The position numbers and the translations under genes were made by a program. The notes beneath the pieces are model-generated. The model was not told the origin of the DNA. It saw only the letters and a list, made by a program, of their open reading frames with translations, and searched no databases. This document shows positions 41,549-50,211 of a stretch of 64,000 nucleotides of DNA, piece by piece. This stretch comes from Thermomonospora echinospora (GTDB taxonomy: Bacteria > Actinomycetota > Actinomycetes > Streptosporangiales > Streptosporangiaceae), in the NCBI RefSeq assembly GCF_900108175.1, contig NZ_FNVO01000022.1:54511-118510 (forward strand), given 5' to 3'. The number at the start of each line of letters is the position of its first letter. The first letter of the stretch is position 1.

Positions 41549-44005
41549 TCAGTGCCGGTCGGCCTTGCGATAGCGGATGTGCTGCGGCCGTTCCCCGGAG
41601 GGCGACCGGGCCAGCAGGCGGTCCAGTTCGGCGTGAACGGCCTGCAGGTCTTGGCGGTGGGTGCCCGACAACGGCGGACCCTCGTCCGCAGCGGCGCTCA
41701 GCAGTGCCAGCCGGTCCCTGACGTCGGTGGTGACGGCGGTCAGCAGCTCCCGCCGGAACCGGCGGCCCAGCCCACGACCGAAGTCGCCACTCGCCAGGCG
41801 CCGGGTGAGTTCGACGCTCCAGTCCTGGGCGATCTCCGGCGATGCGCCGTGCTCGACGAGCGCCGGTGCGAGCCCGCGCACCACCGCGACGGCCAGCGCC
41901 GCCGTGGGCGGCCATGTGTCGGCGTCCAGACGGCGCACACAGGTGTCGAGGGTCAGGCCGCGCCGGTATCCCATGCAGAGCTGGTGCACGACCGCGTCGG
42001 CACCCTGCAGGAAGGGAGCCTCCTCACCGATGGTGACGGTGGCCCGGGACCGGTCCTCCGCCTGGACGGGGGACGGCGGCCGCGGCCGGGAGGCAGGGGC
42101 GTCCGCGGTCTCCTCCAGGATCGCCAGCAGTTCGCGCGCCCCTTCGGACCTCTGGACGTCGGGCCGTTCCCGCAGGGCCGCCACCGCGGGGGCGGGGCCG
42201 CCGCCGTCGGGCCACGGCAGCCGCCAAATGCCCAGGGCTCCCTTGCGGTAGTCCCCGGTGGTGCCCGGCGTCAGGCTCCACGGCAGGGTGGGACGTTCCC
42301 CGAGCGCCAGCAGCAGGACGTCGATCGCGCCCACCGCGGCCGGGTCGGCGGGGCTCAGGGCACCCAGCCGTTCGGCCCAGTAGCGGGAGTCGGAGGCCGA
42401 GAGCCGCCCGGCGGCCAGCAGCTCCCCGAAGGGTCCCAGCACCAGGTGCAGCCGCTCCAGCGCGGCCGCCCCCTCCAGCAGCGCCGCCAGGCAACCGCGC
42501 CCGGCCGCGGTCAGCCGCCGGAGCCTCTCGGGTGTCAGCGGATCGGGATCGTCGGCGGCCAGCGCGTCGCACAGCACCACGAGCAGCTGGGGATCCTCGG
42601 CGGGCGCCGACAGCAGCCACAGCAGGCCCTCGCCGAGTCGGTCACGGCCGACGGCGCTGATCCGTGCCACGAAGGCGCACAGCACCAGTGGATGGTCGAG
42701 CACCGCCCGCAGCGTGCGCGGATGCCCGGCGGTGGCGCCGGGGACGAGCACGCTGTCGTGGACCAGCCCGGCGGCGGCCCGTGCTCCCCGCTCGGCCGCC
42801 TCGGCGGGCTCGTCCGGCGGGGCGACGAGCGAGGCCAGGAACTCGTCCCCCCGACCGTGCCGGTACGCCAGCAGCAGCTCGGCCTCGAACCCGGTGCGCT
42901 CACCGGACCACAGCGACCGGCGGCACCCGTCGGTCATCGCCGCGAACAGCGCGGTGGCGTCCTCGTCGGCGAGTTCCCGCCACCACCGCTCGATGAGGGG
43001 CCAGTCCTGCGGCTCGGCCAGTCTGATCATCCGGACCAGCGCCCGGCGCACGGCGGGCAGGTCCGGGCCGTCGACCGGGGCGGGCCCGCCGCCGAACAGC
43101 GTGCGCAGTTCGTCCAAACCGAGTTCGCCGTCCGGCACCCGAAGCGACCGTGTCATCTCGGCCAGCGCCCGGACGGCGGGCTCGGGGTCGTCGCAGGAGT
43201 GGGGGGTGACGTCGGAGGCCAGCCGGTCGATCACCGCCGCGCCGCCGAGTCGGCCGATCGCGACCCGCAGCGGAGCGAGGTGCTCGTCCTCGACGGCGGG
43301 GTCGGCGGGGGCCGGGGCCGCCCCCCGCCAGGGCATCGCCGTGATGCCGTCGCCGCCGGCGTGCCGGGCGAAGAACAGCCGCAGCCTGTGCGGGGTGGCG
43401 CTGTTGGCCCAGGTGGTGGCGGTGAGCTTGGCGCGGTATCCGTACGGCAGCCAGGCCGCCACCCCGTCCAGGAAACGCAGCCGCTCCTCCAGGGAGGCGG
43501 CCTCCGCCTGGGTGACGCACACTCGCCGCCCGCGCGCTAGGAGGGCGGCGGCCTGGGCGGCGTCCGGCTCCGCGTCCCGCAGCTCCTCGGCGACGGCGGC
43601 GGGATCGAGCGCGGGCGGTTCGACGGTGATCAGCGGGCCGGTGCCGGATCCGGGCAGCTCGACGCGCGACAGGTGCTCGTACAGGGTCAGGTAGGCCGCC
43701 CGAGTCTCGCCCAGCGCCTGGAAGGGAAAGAAGAAGAAACGCGTCGTGGTGGCCTCCAGGACTTGGCCGTGCTCCAGCGTCTGCAGGGCCATGCCCAGAT
43801 GGGGGACCTTGGAGACGTCCACCGCCCCGATGGTGACCCGGGGCAGCGCCCCCTCGGCCTCGGGCGTACCGGGGGAGAACCGGGTGATGAGCTGCCTGAA
43901 GTGGCCTGGACGCAGCCGTCCGTCGCTGCACGCCAGGACCGTGTAGTCGCCGTCGGAGTCCGACGCGACGCCCCACAGTGCCCACTCCGCCTCGATCGCC
44001 GCCAT
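41549..44005 (-). CDS. GAP1-like (GTPase-associated protein 1 family) protein, copy 1
   Basis: An 818-aa protein with a conserved ~170-residue N-terminal module (EWALWG, DGRLRPGHFRQLITRFSPGT, LPRVTIGAVD, TTTRFFFFPFQALGETRAAY) and a second block AWLPYGYRAKLTATTWANSA at ~190-230. A long helical, leucine/alanine-rich C terminus follows. This is the layout of proteins that accompany GTPases in predicted actinobacterial conflict systems. It lies one base after a clear paralogue (44007-46661) in the GTPase operon. No catalytic motif is visible; a scaffold or sensor role is inferred. ATG start with a weak ribosome site, suggesting coupling to the upstream gene. Confidence 0.72.
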   Translation of the reverse strand: MAAIEAEWALWGVASDSDGDYTVLACSDGRLRPGHFRQLITRFSPGTPEAEGALPRVTIGAVDVSKVPHLGMALQTLEHGQVLEATTTRFFFFPFQALGETRAAYLTLYEHLSRVELPGSGTGPLITVEPPALDPAAVAEELRDAEPDAAQAAALLARGRRVCVTQAEAASLEERLRFLDGVAAWLPYGYRAKLTATTWANSATPHRLRLFFARHAGGDGITAMPWRGAAPAPADPAVEDEHLAPLRVAIGRLGGAAVIDRLASDVTPHSCDDPEPAVRALAEMTRSLRVPDGELGLDELRTLFGGGPAPVDGPDLPAVRRALVRMIRLAEPQDWPLIERWWRELADEDATALFAAMTDGCRRSLWSGERTGFEAELLLAYRHGRGDEFLASLVAPPDEPAEAAERGARAAAGLVHDSVLVPGATAGHPRTLRAVLDHPLVLCAFVARISAVGRDRLGEGLLWLLSAPAEDPQLLVVLCDALAADDPDPLTPERLRRLTAAGRGCLAALLEGAAALERLHLVLGPFGELLAAGRLSASDSRYWAERLGALSPADPAAVGAIDVLLLALGERPTLPWSLTPGTTGDYRKGALGIWRLPWPDGGGPAPAVAALRERPDVQRSEGARELLAILEETADAPASRPRPPSPVQAEDRSRATVTIGEEAPFLQGADAVVHQLCMGYRRGLTLDTCVRRLDADTWPPTAALAVAVVRGLAPALVEHGASPEIAQDWSVELTRRLASGDFGRGLGRRFRRELLTAVTTDVRDRLALLSAAADEGPPLSGTHRQDLQAVHAELDRLLARSPSGERPQHIRYRKADRH

Positions 44006-44006
44006 C

Positions 44007-46661
44007 TCACTGCGCCCCGAAGTCCGTGTCGGAGTAGGCGCCCGGCTGCGTCACCTGGTTCTCCTCGTCCTTCTTCCGGAGCATCCGTTTGATCCTCGGT
44101 TTCTTCGGCCCGGGCGCCCTCGGTCTCTTCTTGCCGGCGATGGTCTGCAGGACCTCCGCCATGGACTGGATCATGTCGGTGTTCCGCTTGTCACCGAGCA
44201 CGGTGTCGGGGTTCTTGTCGAGGTGCTGGATGAAACGGATCCTGTCGTTTATTCCGTCGAGAATCCCGTCCAGGTAGGTTTGCTCGAACTCCTTGGCGAA
44301 TTCCGCGCCGAAATCTCCCCGGCAGAGGTGTTCGACGAGCGTGTTGGACCACTCGCGGGCCTCGTACAGAGCCTTGTCCTGCAGCAGCTCGTAGGGCAGG
44401 CGCTCGACGACGGCCACTGCGACGTCGACGTCAGTGAGCGTTCCCTGCTGGGCGAGCCGGTGGTAGATCTCCGGCGCCGAGAATCTGTCCCGGGCGAGGG
44501 CCACGATGAGGTCGAGGATCTCGTTCGCCGTCTTCGTCGCTCTGGTCGACTGCGACGGTGCGGCCGGGTGCACGGCCTCGCCGGTGTCCGATGACGTCGG
44601 GACCCTGGTCTCGGTGTGTTCGGCCGACGCGGCGGCCGTCGGCCTGTGCTGGGCCAGCCATTGCCGGGCGTCGGGGTCCCAGGACAGGTCGGCGGCCCCC
44701 GAAAGGCTCTCGGCGAGTGCGTCCTTCAGCGCCGGTATTTCCTCCAGGATGAGTTTCTCCTGGAGCCGCAGGATCTGGTCGGCCCGGCCCGGGACGTCGT
44801 GCCATGCCAGGTGGCGCAGGTGGTCGGCCAGCGCCAGGGACATCTGCCTTCTGTCGGGCCAGCGGTAGTTCCACAGGTGGGCGAACATCTCCTCGTAGGT
44901 CGCCCAGTCCTCCGGCGGGACGACCATGATCCAGCGGGGCCGGTGGCCGATCGTCAGCAGCACGACGTCGATCATCGCCTGTGCGGAAGGCTCCTCCGGA
45001 GTGAGGCCGGCGAGTTCGGCGCCCCAAAGCCGGCCCTCCTCCGGCGAGAGACCGCCCCCGACGATGATCCACTCCACGAAGGCCCGGGCCATGAGCCGAA
45101 TCCTGTCGGTGCGGCAGGCGATGATGAGCGCCAGTTGCAGGCAACTGACGCCGTGGTCGGCCAGGAGCGCGATCTCCTCCCACGTGAACGCCTGTTCCTG
45201 CCGCTCGTCCAGTGGCCGGATCAGGCCGGTCAGCCGGTCGGCCAAAGGACGCAGGTTGCCGGGGAGCATGTCCTGCACCCGAAGGTGCGCGTTGCCGAAC
45301 TGCTCGCCCTCCTCACCGTCGATCAGCGCGCGGATCATCGCGAGCATGGTGGGGACGTCCTCGGACAGCGCCGCCCAGGTGCCGGGATAGGCAGCGGGGT
45401 CGTGCAGGGTGTAGTCGATGAGCAACTGGGCGACTGCGGCCAGCCCCGGCATGGACTGCGTCTGCTGGGCGGACCGGGCCTCGATCAGTTCCGCCAGGAA
45501 CCGGTCGACGCCCAGCTCCTGCCCGGTGATCTGCAGCAGGCCGTGCAACCGGGCGCCTTCGGACCACAGCAGCCGGGTGGCCGTCTCGACCAGGGACTGC
45601 CGCCAGGGGCCCAGGCCGCTCGTGGCGGCGACCCGTGGCAGCCAGCGGAGGATCCGGTTCAGGTCCTCGCCGCGGGCCTGGGGGATGAGCCTGCGCAGGA
45701 AGATCTCCGCTTCGCCGGGGCCGAGGAGTTCGTCGTCGAGGCAGTCCCGCAGATCCTCAAGGGTGAGGTCGGCGCGGTGGGCCAGCCGGCGCTGGTGCAG
45801 TCTCTTGGCGATTTTGGTCAGGGTGGCGGATGCCGCGTCGGTGCCGTCGAGTCGGCGGGGCTCGGTTTCGGCCGCCAGCAGTGCGATCACCTGGGCGGGC
45901 TTGTGGTCGCGCAGCAGCTGTCCCAGGCGCACGGCATAGGAGCTGTTGAGGTATCCGCTGGTGGATTCCTGCCAGGGCAGGGACAGGGCGTGGGCGTTGG
46001 TGGCGCTTCGGGCGAAGTACAGCCGCAGGTTGTGGCGGGTGGCGCTGTTGGCCCAGGTGGTGGCGGTGAGTTTGGCCCGGTATCCATAGGGCAGCAGCGC
46101 GACGGCGGTGTCCAGGAAGCGTAGGCGTTCGTCGAAGGTGGTCTGTTCGGCCTGGGTCAGGCAGACGCGTCCTCTGCCGAGCAGGTGGGCGGCGGCGGTG
46201 AGCGCCGACTCTGGGCCCAGCCGGGCCAGGTCCGCCGCGAGGGTGGGGGCGTCCAGGGCGGGGACGGTGATCTCCAGCGGTGGTTCCTGGCCGGTCTCGG
46301 GAAGGCGGAGCGCGGACAGTTCGGTGTAGAGATCGCGGTAGGAGGCCGGGTACTCGCCAAGCGACTCGTAGGGGATGAGGAAGAAGCGGGTGGGGGCGAT
46401 CCTGCGGCCGGTGCCGTCGTAGTGGTCGGAGCGGTCCTGGATGGCCATGCCGACGTACGGGCGGCGCTCGATGTCCACCGAGCTGATGGTGACCCGGGGC
46501 AGGAACCCCTCCGACTCGGGCGTTCCGGGGGAGAACCGCCGAATGATCTCCTTGAAGTGAGCCGGGCGGAGCCTGCCACTGCTGCATGACAGCACGGTGT
46601 AGTCGTCCCTGGCACCGGGCTGCTCGCTCCACAGCGCCCACTCCATCGTGATCGTCGCCAT
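44007..46661 (-). CDS. GAP1-like protein, copy 2
   Basis: An 884-aa paralogue of the protein at 41549. The N-terminal modules align along their length (EWALW, GRLRPAHFKEIIRRFSPGTP, LPRVTISSVD, TRFFLIPYESLGE), and the block LLPYGYRAKLTATTWANSA is nearly identical. The C-terminal parts differ more, and this copy ends in a lysine/arginine-rich tail (GPKKPRIKRMLRKKDEEN) that could contact nucleic acid or membrane. The ATG has AGGAGGGG upstream and lies 12 nt after the GTPase gene. Tandem duplication with divergence of the C terminus suggests two partners or two ligands. Confidence 0.75.
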   Translation of the reverse strand: MATITMEWALWSEQPGARDDYTVLSCSSGRLRPAHFKEIIRRFSPGTPESEGFLPRVTISSVDIERRPYVGMAIQDRSDHYDGTGRRIAPTRFFLIPYESLGEYPASYRDLYTELSALRLPETGQEPPLEITVPALDAPTLAADLARLGPESALTAAAHLLGRGRVCLTQAEQTTFDERLRFLDTAVALLPYGYRAKLTATTWANSATRHNLRLYFARSATNAHALSLPWQESTSGYLNSSYAVRLGQLLRDHKPAQVIALLAAETEPRRLDGTDAASATLTKIAKRLHQRRLAHRADLTLEDLRDCLDDELLGPGEAEIFLRRLIPQARGEDLNRILRWLPRVAATSGLGPWRQSLVETATRLLWSEGARLHGLLQITGQELGVDRFLAELIEARSAQQTQSMPGLAAVAQLLIDYTLHDPAAYPGTWAALSEDVPTMLAMIRALIDGEEGEQFGNAHLRVQDMLPGNLRPLADRLTGLIRPLDERQEQAFTWEEIALLADHGVSCLQLALIIACRTDRIRLMARAFVEWIIVGGGLSPEEGRLWGAELAGLTPEEPSAQAMIDVVLLTIGHRPRWIMVVPPEDWATYEEMFAHLWNYRWPDRRQMSLALADHLRHLAWHDVPGRADQILRLQEKLILEEIPALKDALAESLSGAADLSWDPDARQWLAQHRPTAAASAEHTETRVPTSSDTGEAVHPAAPSQSTRATKTANEILDLIVALARDRFSAPEIYHRLAQQGTLTDVDVAVAVVERLPYELLQDKALYEAREWSNTLVEHLCRGDFGAEFAKEFEQTYLDGILDGINDRIRFIQHLDKNPDTVLGDKRNTDMIQSMAEVLQTIAGKKRPRAPGPKKPRIKRMLRKKDEENQVTQPGAYSDTDFGAQ

Positions 46662-46673
46662 GGCGCACCCCTC

Positions 46674-47714
46674 CTATCGCCTGGTCTGCTGGCCGAGCCA
46701 CAGCAGCGGCTCCAGGACGTTGATCGGGTGGATGTCGCCCCGGATCGCGTACTTCTGCCGCTCGTCCGGGTCTGGGATCACGTTCTGGAAGTCGGCGACG
46801 CGAAAGCGGGTCGCCCGTCGGCCCAGGTAGAAGCCGACCGCCGAGGTGGCGAAGTAGCGCACCCGGCCTGGGTGGAAGGACGCCTTGATCGCGTCGTGGA
46901 CCATCAGCGCGCTGCGGGTCGGCGACAGGCGGCCCAGGTCCCGGAACAGGTCCTCCACCTTGTCGTCGCGGACCCGGGGGAACAGGTACGGGTCGTCGGG
47001 GTCGACGGTGAGGCATCCCCGTTTGGAGGCGGTGTGGAAGACCTTGGGGGCGTCCAGTTTGGTGATGCAGACGGCCAGGTGGTGGGGCAGGTGCATGCCG
47101 TCGAGCGTGCCGTTCTGCGCCGCGCGGTGGACGATGTTCTGCAGCGCCCACTGGAAGTGCTGAAACTCGTCGCCGTGCTCGTTCTCCCGGAGCGGGTCGA
47201 ACAGGTAGATGATGCCGTCGCACTCGGTGAGCTGGTCGATGAGGTCCTCGGGGGTGTTCCCCCCTCCCGCGGAGGCATCCTCGGCATCGTTGAAGTCGAT
47301 GTCGATGTCCAGGTCCTCCCCGGCCTTCTCGTCCTCCTCGGCGCCCTTGAAGTAGCCCCCGGGGGCGTCGATCATGTCGAGCTGAATGTGCAGCGGGACG
47401 GTCTCGGTCCGTTTGCGCCAGCGTTCCCGGACGGTCTGCTCGGTCGTCCCCATCACCGTCCAGCTCAGATGCTGGATGCCTTCGGTCTTGAGGGGAAAGC
47501 GGCGCCGCCGGGTCAGCGTGTCGGTCTTCTCGGCGAGGAAGTCCACCGACTCCTTGTCCACCCCGACGATGTTCCATCTGCCCTGGGTCTGGTTGACCGC
47601 GACGAAGAGCGAGGCCAGATAGGAGGTCTTGCCGCTGCCGGAGGCGCCCCACAGCCCGATCCTGGCCGTCCTCCCCCCGTGTGGGGCGGTGTGGTTCATC
47701 GGTCCAATGCTCAT
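46674..47714 (-). CDS. GTPase of the double-GTPase (DO-GTPase) type
   Basis: A 346-aa P-loop NTPase. Walker A is GASGSGKTS (residues 23-31), a switch/Walker B-like DMIDAPGG lies at ~115-122, and a TKLD motif (VCITKLDAPK) replaces the usual NKxD. An acidic insert (EEDEKAGEDLDIDIDFNDAED) follows Walker B. 'IYLFDPLRENEHGDEF' resembles the second half of DO-GTPases. The start ATG (MSIGPM) lies over the vWA gene's stop-proximal GAGGT; a GTG two codons upstream and an ATG five codons downstream are alternatives. It is the only classical NTPase of the minus-strand operon and probably its switch. Confidence 0.8.
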   Translation of the reverse strand: MSIGPMNHTAPHGGRTARIGLWGASGSGKTSYLASLFVAVNQTQGRWNIVGVDKESVDFLAEKTDTLTRRRRFPLKTEGIQHLSWTVMGTTEQTVRERWRKRTETVPLHIQLDMIDAPGGYFKGAEEDEKAGEDLDIDIDFNDAEDASAGGGNTPEDLIDQLTECDGIIYLFDPLRENEHGDEFQHFQWALQNIVHRAAQNGTLDGMHLPHHLAVCITKLDAPKVFHTASKRGCLTVDPDDPYLFPRVRDDKVEDLFRDLGRLSPTRSALMVHDAIKASFHPGRVRYFATSAVGFYLGRRATRFRVADFQNVIPDPDERQKYAIRGDIHPINVLEPLLWLGQQTRR

Positions 47715-47721
47715 GGTCACC

Positions 47722-49488
47722 TCAACCTTCGGAGGCCGGCAGGGGGAAGGCGAGTCTGCCGGATTCGGGGACGACGATCCGTGTCACGGCGGCGAGCTTG
47801 TGAGCGTCGGTGCGGTCCAGCCGGAGCAGGGCGTCGCCGCCGATCCGCCGCCAGGCGGGCGTCAGATGCTCGGCGGAATCCAGCACGGCCACGCTCAGCA
47901 GCCCGGGGTGCCGTTGGACGCGGCGCAGCAGGCTGCCCCAGTCATGTCCGTGCGGGCAGGGCAGCATGCCGCTGGGGTCGTCGCGCGGCGGGTGCGGGGG
48001 CCGCTCGCCCAGGGTCAGCATCACCACCTTGCGCTCGGGCGGGATGGTGGTGATGCGCTTGGCGACCTGGTGCAGAGCGTCCTCGACGGGGGCGCTGGGG
48101 ATGCGGTCGGTCCAAACCTGGCGCAGCCGATCGAGGGTGTCCAGCGCGGCGGCGGGCGGGGCCAGCCACTTGCCCTGCAGGACCCCGGCGTCCTCGGCCT
48201 CCATCCGGAAGTCGTGGCGGCCGTATCCGATGACGGCCACGCGCAGCCGGCCGGGCTCGGGCAGCCGACGTGCGGCCAGCTTGACGAACTCGGCCGCCAG
48301 CCGGCGGCGGGCGGCCGACCCGTCGCCGGACAGGTCGACCAGGCACACCACGTCCAGTTCGGCGACCTGGGGGGCGAGCCGGTCGGGCAGCGTGGCCATC
48401 AGCTCCGACCAGGGCCGGTGTTCGGGCGTGATCCCGGCGGGGTCGAGGAATTTGATCCGGCCCGCGCCGGCCAGCACGGCGCGCAGCCGGTGCTCGCCCT
48501 CCGGCAGGTGGACCGATCCGATCGACAGCACGCGGGGCCCGTCGTCCCGCCAGGTGGCCACGGCCAGCACGGTGCCGTCGGGATGGGGGTGGACGCATCT
48601 GAAGGTCAGGCTGCGCTCGGTGCCGACCTGGTCACCGGCCGCGAACAGCCGCACGCCGTCCGGATGCACCTGGCCGGTGCGCCGGTCCACCCGGACGACC
48701 ACCAGTTCCAGATGGCCGCGCAGCGGCAGGGCGGCCACCGTCTCGGAGACGACCGCGGCGACGTCGCCCCCGGCCAGGCGGGTGGGCGGGTCCTGGGTGC
48801 GGCCACGGCCCAGCATGGCCAGCGCCCGTTCCGGCACCGGCCAGCCCGATGCGGTGCACACCGGCATGATCTGGTGCCCGTCCGGCAGCGGCAGCCGCTG
48901 GGTCAGGTTGCGCTCCAGTTCCGCCCACAGCCGGATCCGGTCCACTCCCCCGAACCCTCCGGCCAGCCGAAACCGCAACTCGTCCACCGGCCCTCCCGCC
49001 GGTTCGTCCACCGGTCCGGCCGCCAGCATCGGCACCAGGTCGCGCCAGGGCACGGTGGGCCGCCGCCGTGAACGCGGCAGGCCGAAGCCGTCCACCCCCA
49101 CCACGGTCACGGTGATCCCGGTCTCGCCCGCCTCGACGATGCTCAGCCGCCCCTGGTCGGGCATGCCTGCCAGCACCTGGTGGAGACGGTCGCGGAACCC
49201 CTCGGCCGAGTCGGTGTCGACCTGGGCGTACCGCCGTGCCGTGGCCCATTCGGTGTCGCTGGGCCTGCTGCTGCGGATGTAGGGCAGGTCCCGGCCCTCG
49301 ACCGGCGAGATCCGGGCGGCGGCGACCGCGTCGAACATCCGTTGGGCGGACTCCAGACGCCGCTCCTGCTCCCGGGTGGGGGTGCCCTCGGGCAGGGGGC
49401 ACCAGCCACAGTCGCCGCAGGTCCCGCCCGTTCCCCCGGGGGCGAAGCACACCGGGCAGGGTGAGGGATCCCGCTCGTAACGAGGCAT
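47722..49488 (-). CDS. Zinc-ribbon and von Willebrand factor A domain protein
   Basis: A 588-aa protein. The N terminus has CPVC at residues 11-14 and a second CGDC nine residues later, a four-Cys zinc ribbon. The middle (~60-370) is beta-rich with 'SIVEAGETGITVTVVGVDG' and 'GEHRLRAVLAGAGRIKFLDP'. From ~375 a vWA domain begins with the MIDAS-like DVVCLVDLSGDGSAA (D-x-S-x-D rather than D-x-S-x-S), RVAVIGYGRHDFR and KVVMLTLGERPP. vWA domains in such systems bind partner proteins in a metal-dependent way. First gene of the operon; ATG after GAGGA. The final ~100 residues (LLSVAVLDSAEHL) look folded but unassigned. Confidence 0.75.
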   Translation of the reverse strand: MPRYERDPSPCPVCFAPGGTGGTCGDCGWCPLPEGTPTREQERRLESAQRMFDAVAAARISPVEGRDLPYIRSSRPSDTEWATARRYAQVDTDSAEGFRDRLHQVLAGMPDQGRLSIVEAGETGITVTVVGVDGFGLPRSRRRPTVPWRDLVPMLAAGPVDEPAGGPVDELRFRLAGGFGGVDRIRLWAELERNLTQRLPLPDGHQIMPVCTASGWPVPERALAMLGRGRTQDPPTRLAGGDVAAVVSETVAALPLRGHLELVVVRVDRRTGQVHPDGVRLFAAGDQVGTERSLTFRCVHPHPDGTVLAVATWRDDGPRVLSIGSVHLPEGEHRLRAVLAGAGRIKFLDPAGITPEHRPWSELMATLPDRLAPQVAELDVVCLVDLSGDGSAARRRLAAEFVKLAARRLPEPGRLRVAVIGYGRHDFRMEAEDAGVLQGKWLAPPAAALDTLDRLRQVWTDRIPSAPVEDALHQVAKRITTIPPERKVVMLTLGERPPHPPRDDPSGMLPCPHGHDWGSLLRRVQRHPGLLSVAVLDSAEHLTPAWRRIGGDALLRLDRTDAHKLAAVTRIVVPESGRLAFPLPASEG

Positions 49489-50211
49489 AGGGCGTCCTCA
49501 CGTTCTGAGGCGCTCGTGGGCGAGCGCCGCGGTCGTACCGGAATCGGCCCACGGACGGCGGGCCCGGCGTCCGCCGGTGCGTCGGCCCTCCACCTGGCCT
49601 GTGGTCCCCCCGTGCCTGACCGGTTTCGGCCAGGTACGGCGCGGGGCATCGGATCTCTTCAGGTCGGGTTCCGGCAGGTCTGCTGGGCGGGGACGGGGGC
49701 GGGAGGTCGCCGGCTCCTGGACCGGCCGCCGTGTGCCAGACCGGAGGCGAGGGACATCCGGGTGCGGTGGCCACCGATCACCATCGGCGCTCCCGGTCCC
49801 GGGGCACACCGACAGAGATCCGCCATATGAGGGTGGCGAGACTTTGCATGCTCCAACATGTGGCCGTTTTTGCCCCCACGCGTCGATGCCCAAATCGACA
49901 GGTCTCCGGCGAGGGATGGTACAGCAGACCGCAGGAGGACTTTGTGTATTTTGACACAAAGTCCACTTGATGGCGATTTATCCGGATCTGGCCACAGGTC
50001 GGGGCGCCGGCGCCGGTGACACGAATCGTCCGTGGTGAGGGACACTGGGAGGAGGAGGATGGGGGTTCCGCGCACAAATGCCTCCTTTTCGGCGCCAATC
50101 CTCGCGTAGTCTCCGTCCTGGAATGATGTCGCCGGGTTCCTGGCGGGCGTCCCGGTCGCACTCGACCTCGGGACCGCGCCGATCAGGGGTCGGCACGTAC
50201 GGGAGAGTCTT
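49489..50211. other. Divergent intergenic region of the GTPase/DUF4407 system
   Basis: These 723 bp contain no gene I can support: the open frames are short, lack ribosome sites and show no protein-like composition. The stretch 49830-49990 is clearly less GC-rich than its surroundings and holds the inverted repeat at 49937. Promoters of both arms of the system must lie here. The length is unusual for this window, where intergenic gaps are mostly under 100 bp. Confidence 0.6.
49937..49964. repeat. Perfect 11+11 bp inverted repeat in the divergent promoter region
   Basis: GGACTTTGTGT and ACACAAAGTCC flank six bases (attttg). The AT-rich palindrome stands out from the GC-rich background. Midway between the two operons it is a strong operator candidate; it could also form an RNA hairpin, but no T-run follows. 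Confidence 0.6.

Noticed and set aside
45757..47652. 631-codon minus-strand frame overlapping the GTPase and GAP1 genes
   Set aside because: Arg/Pro/His-rich shadow composition and full overlap with two well-supported genes.
49489..50211. A hidden regulator gene in the long divergent region of the conflict-type system
   Set aside because: All frames there are short, without ribosome sites, and none shows a helix-turn-helix or other recognisable domain.
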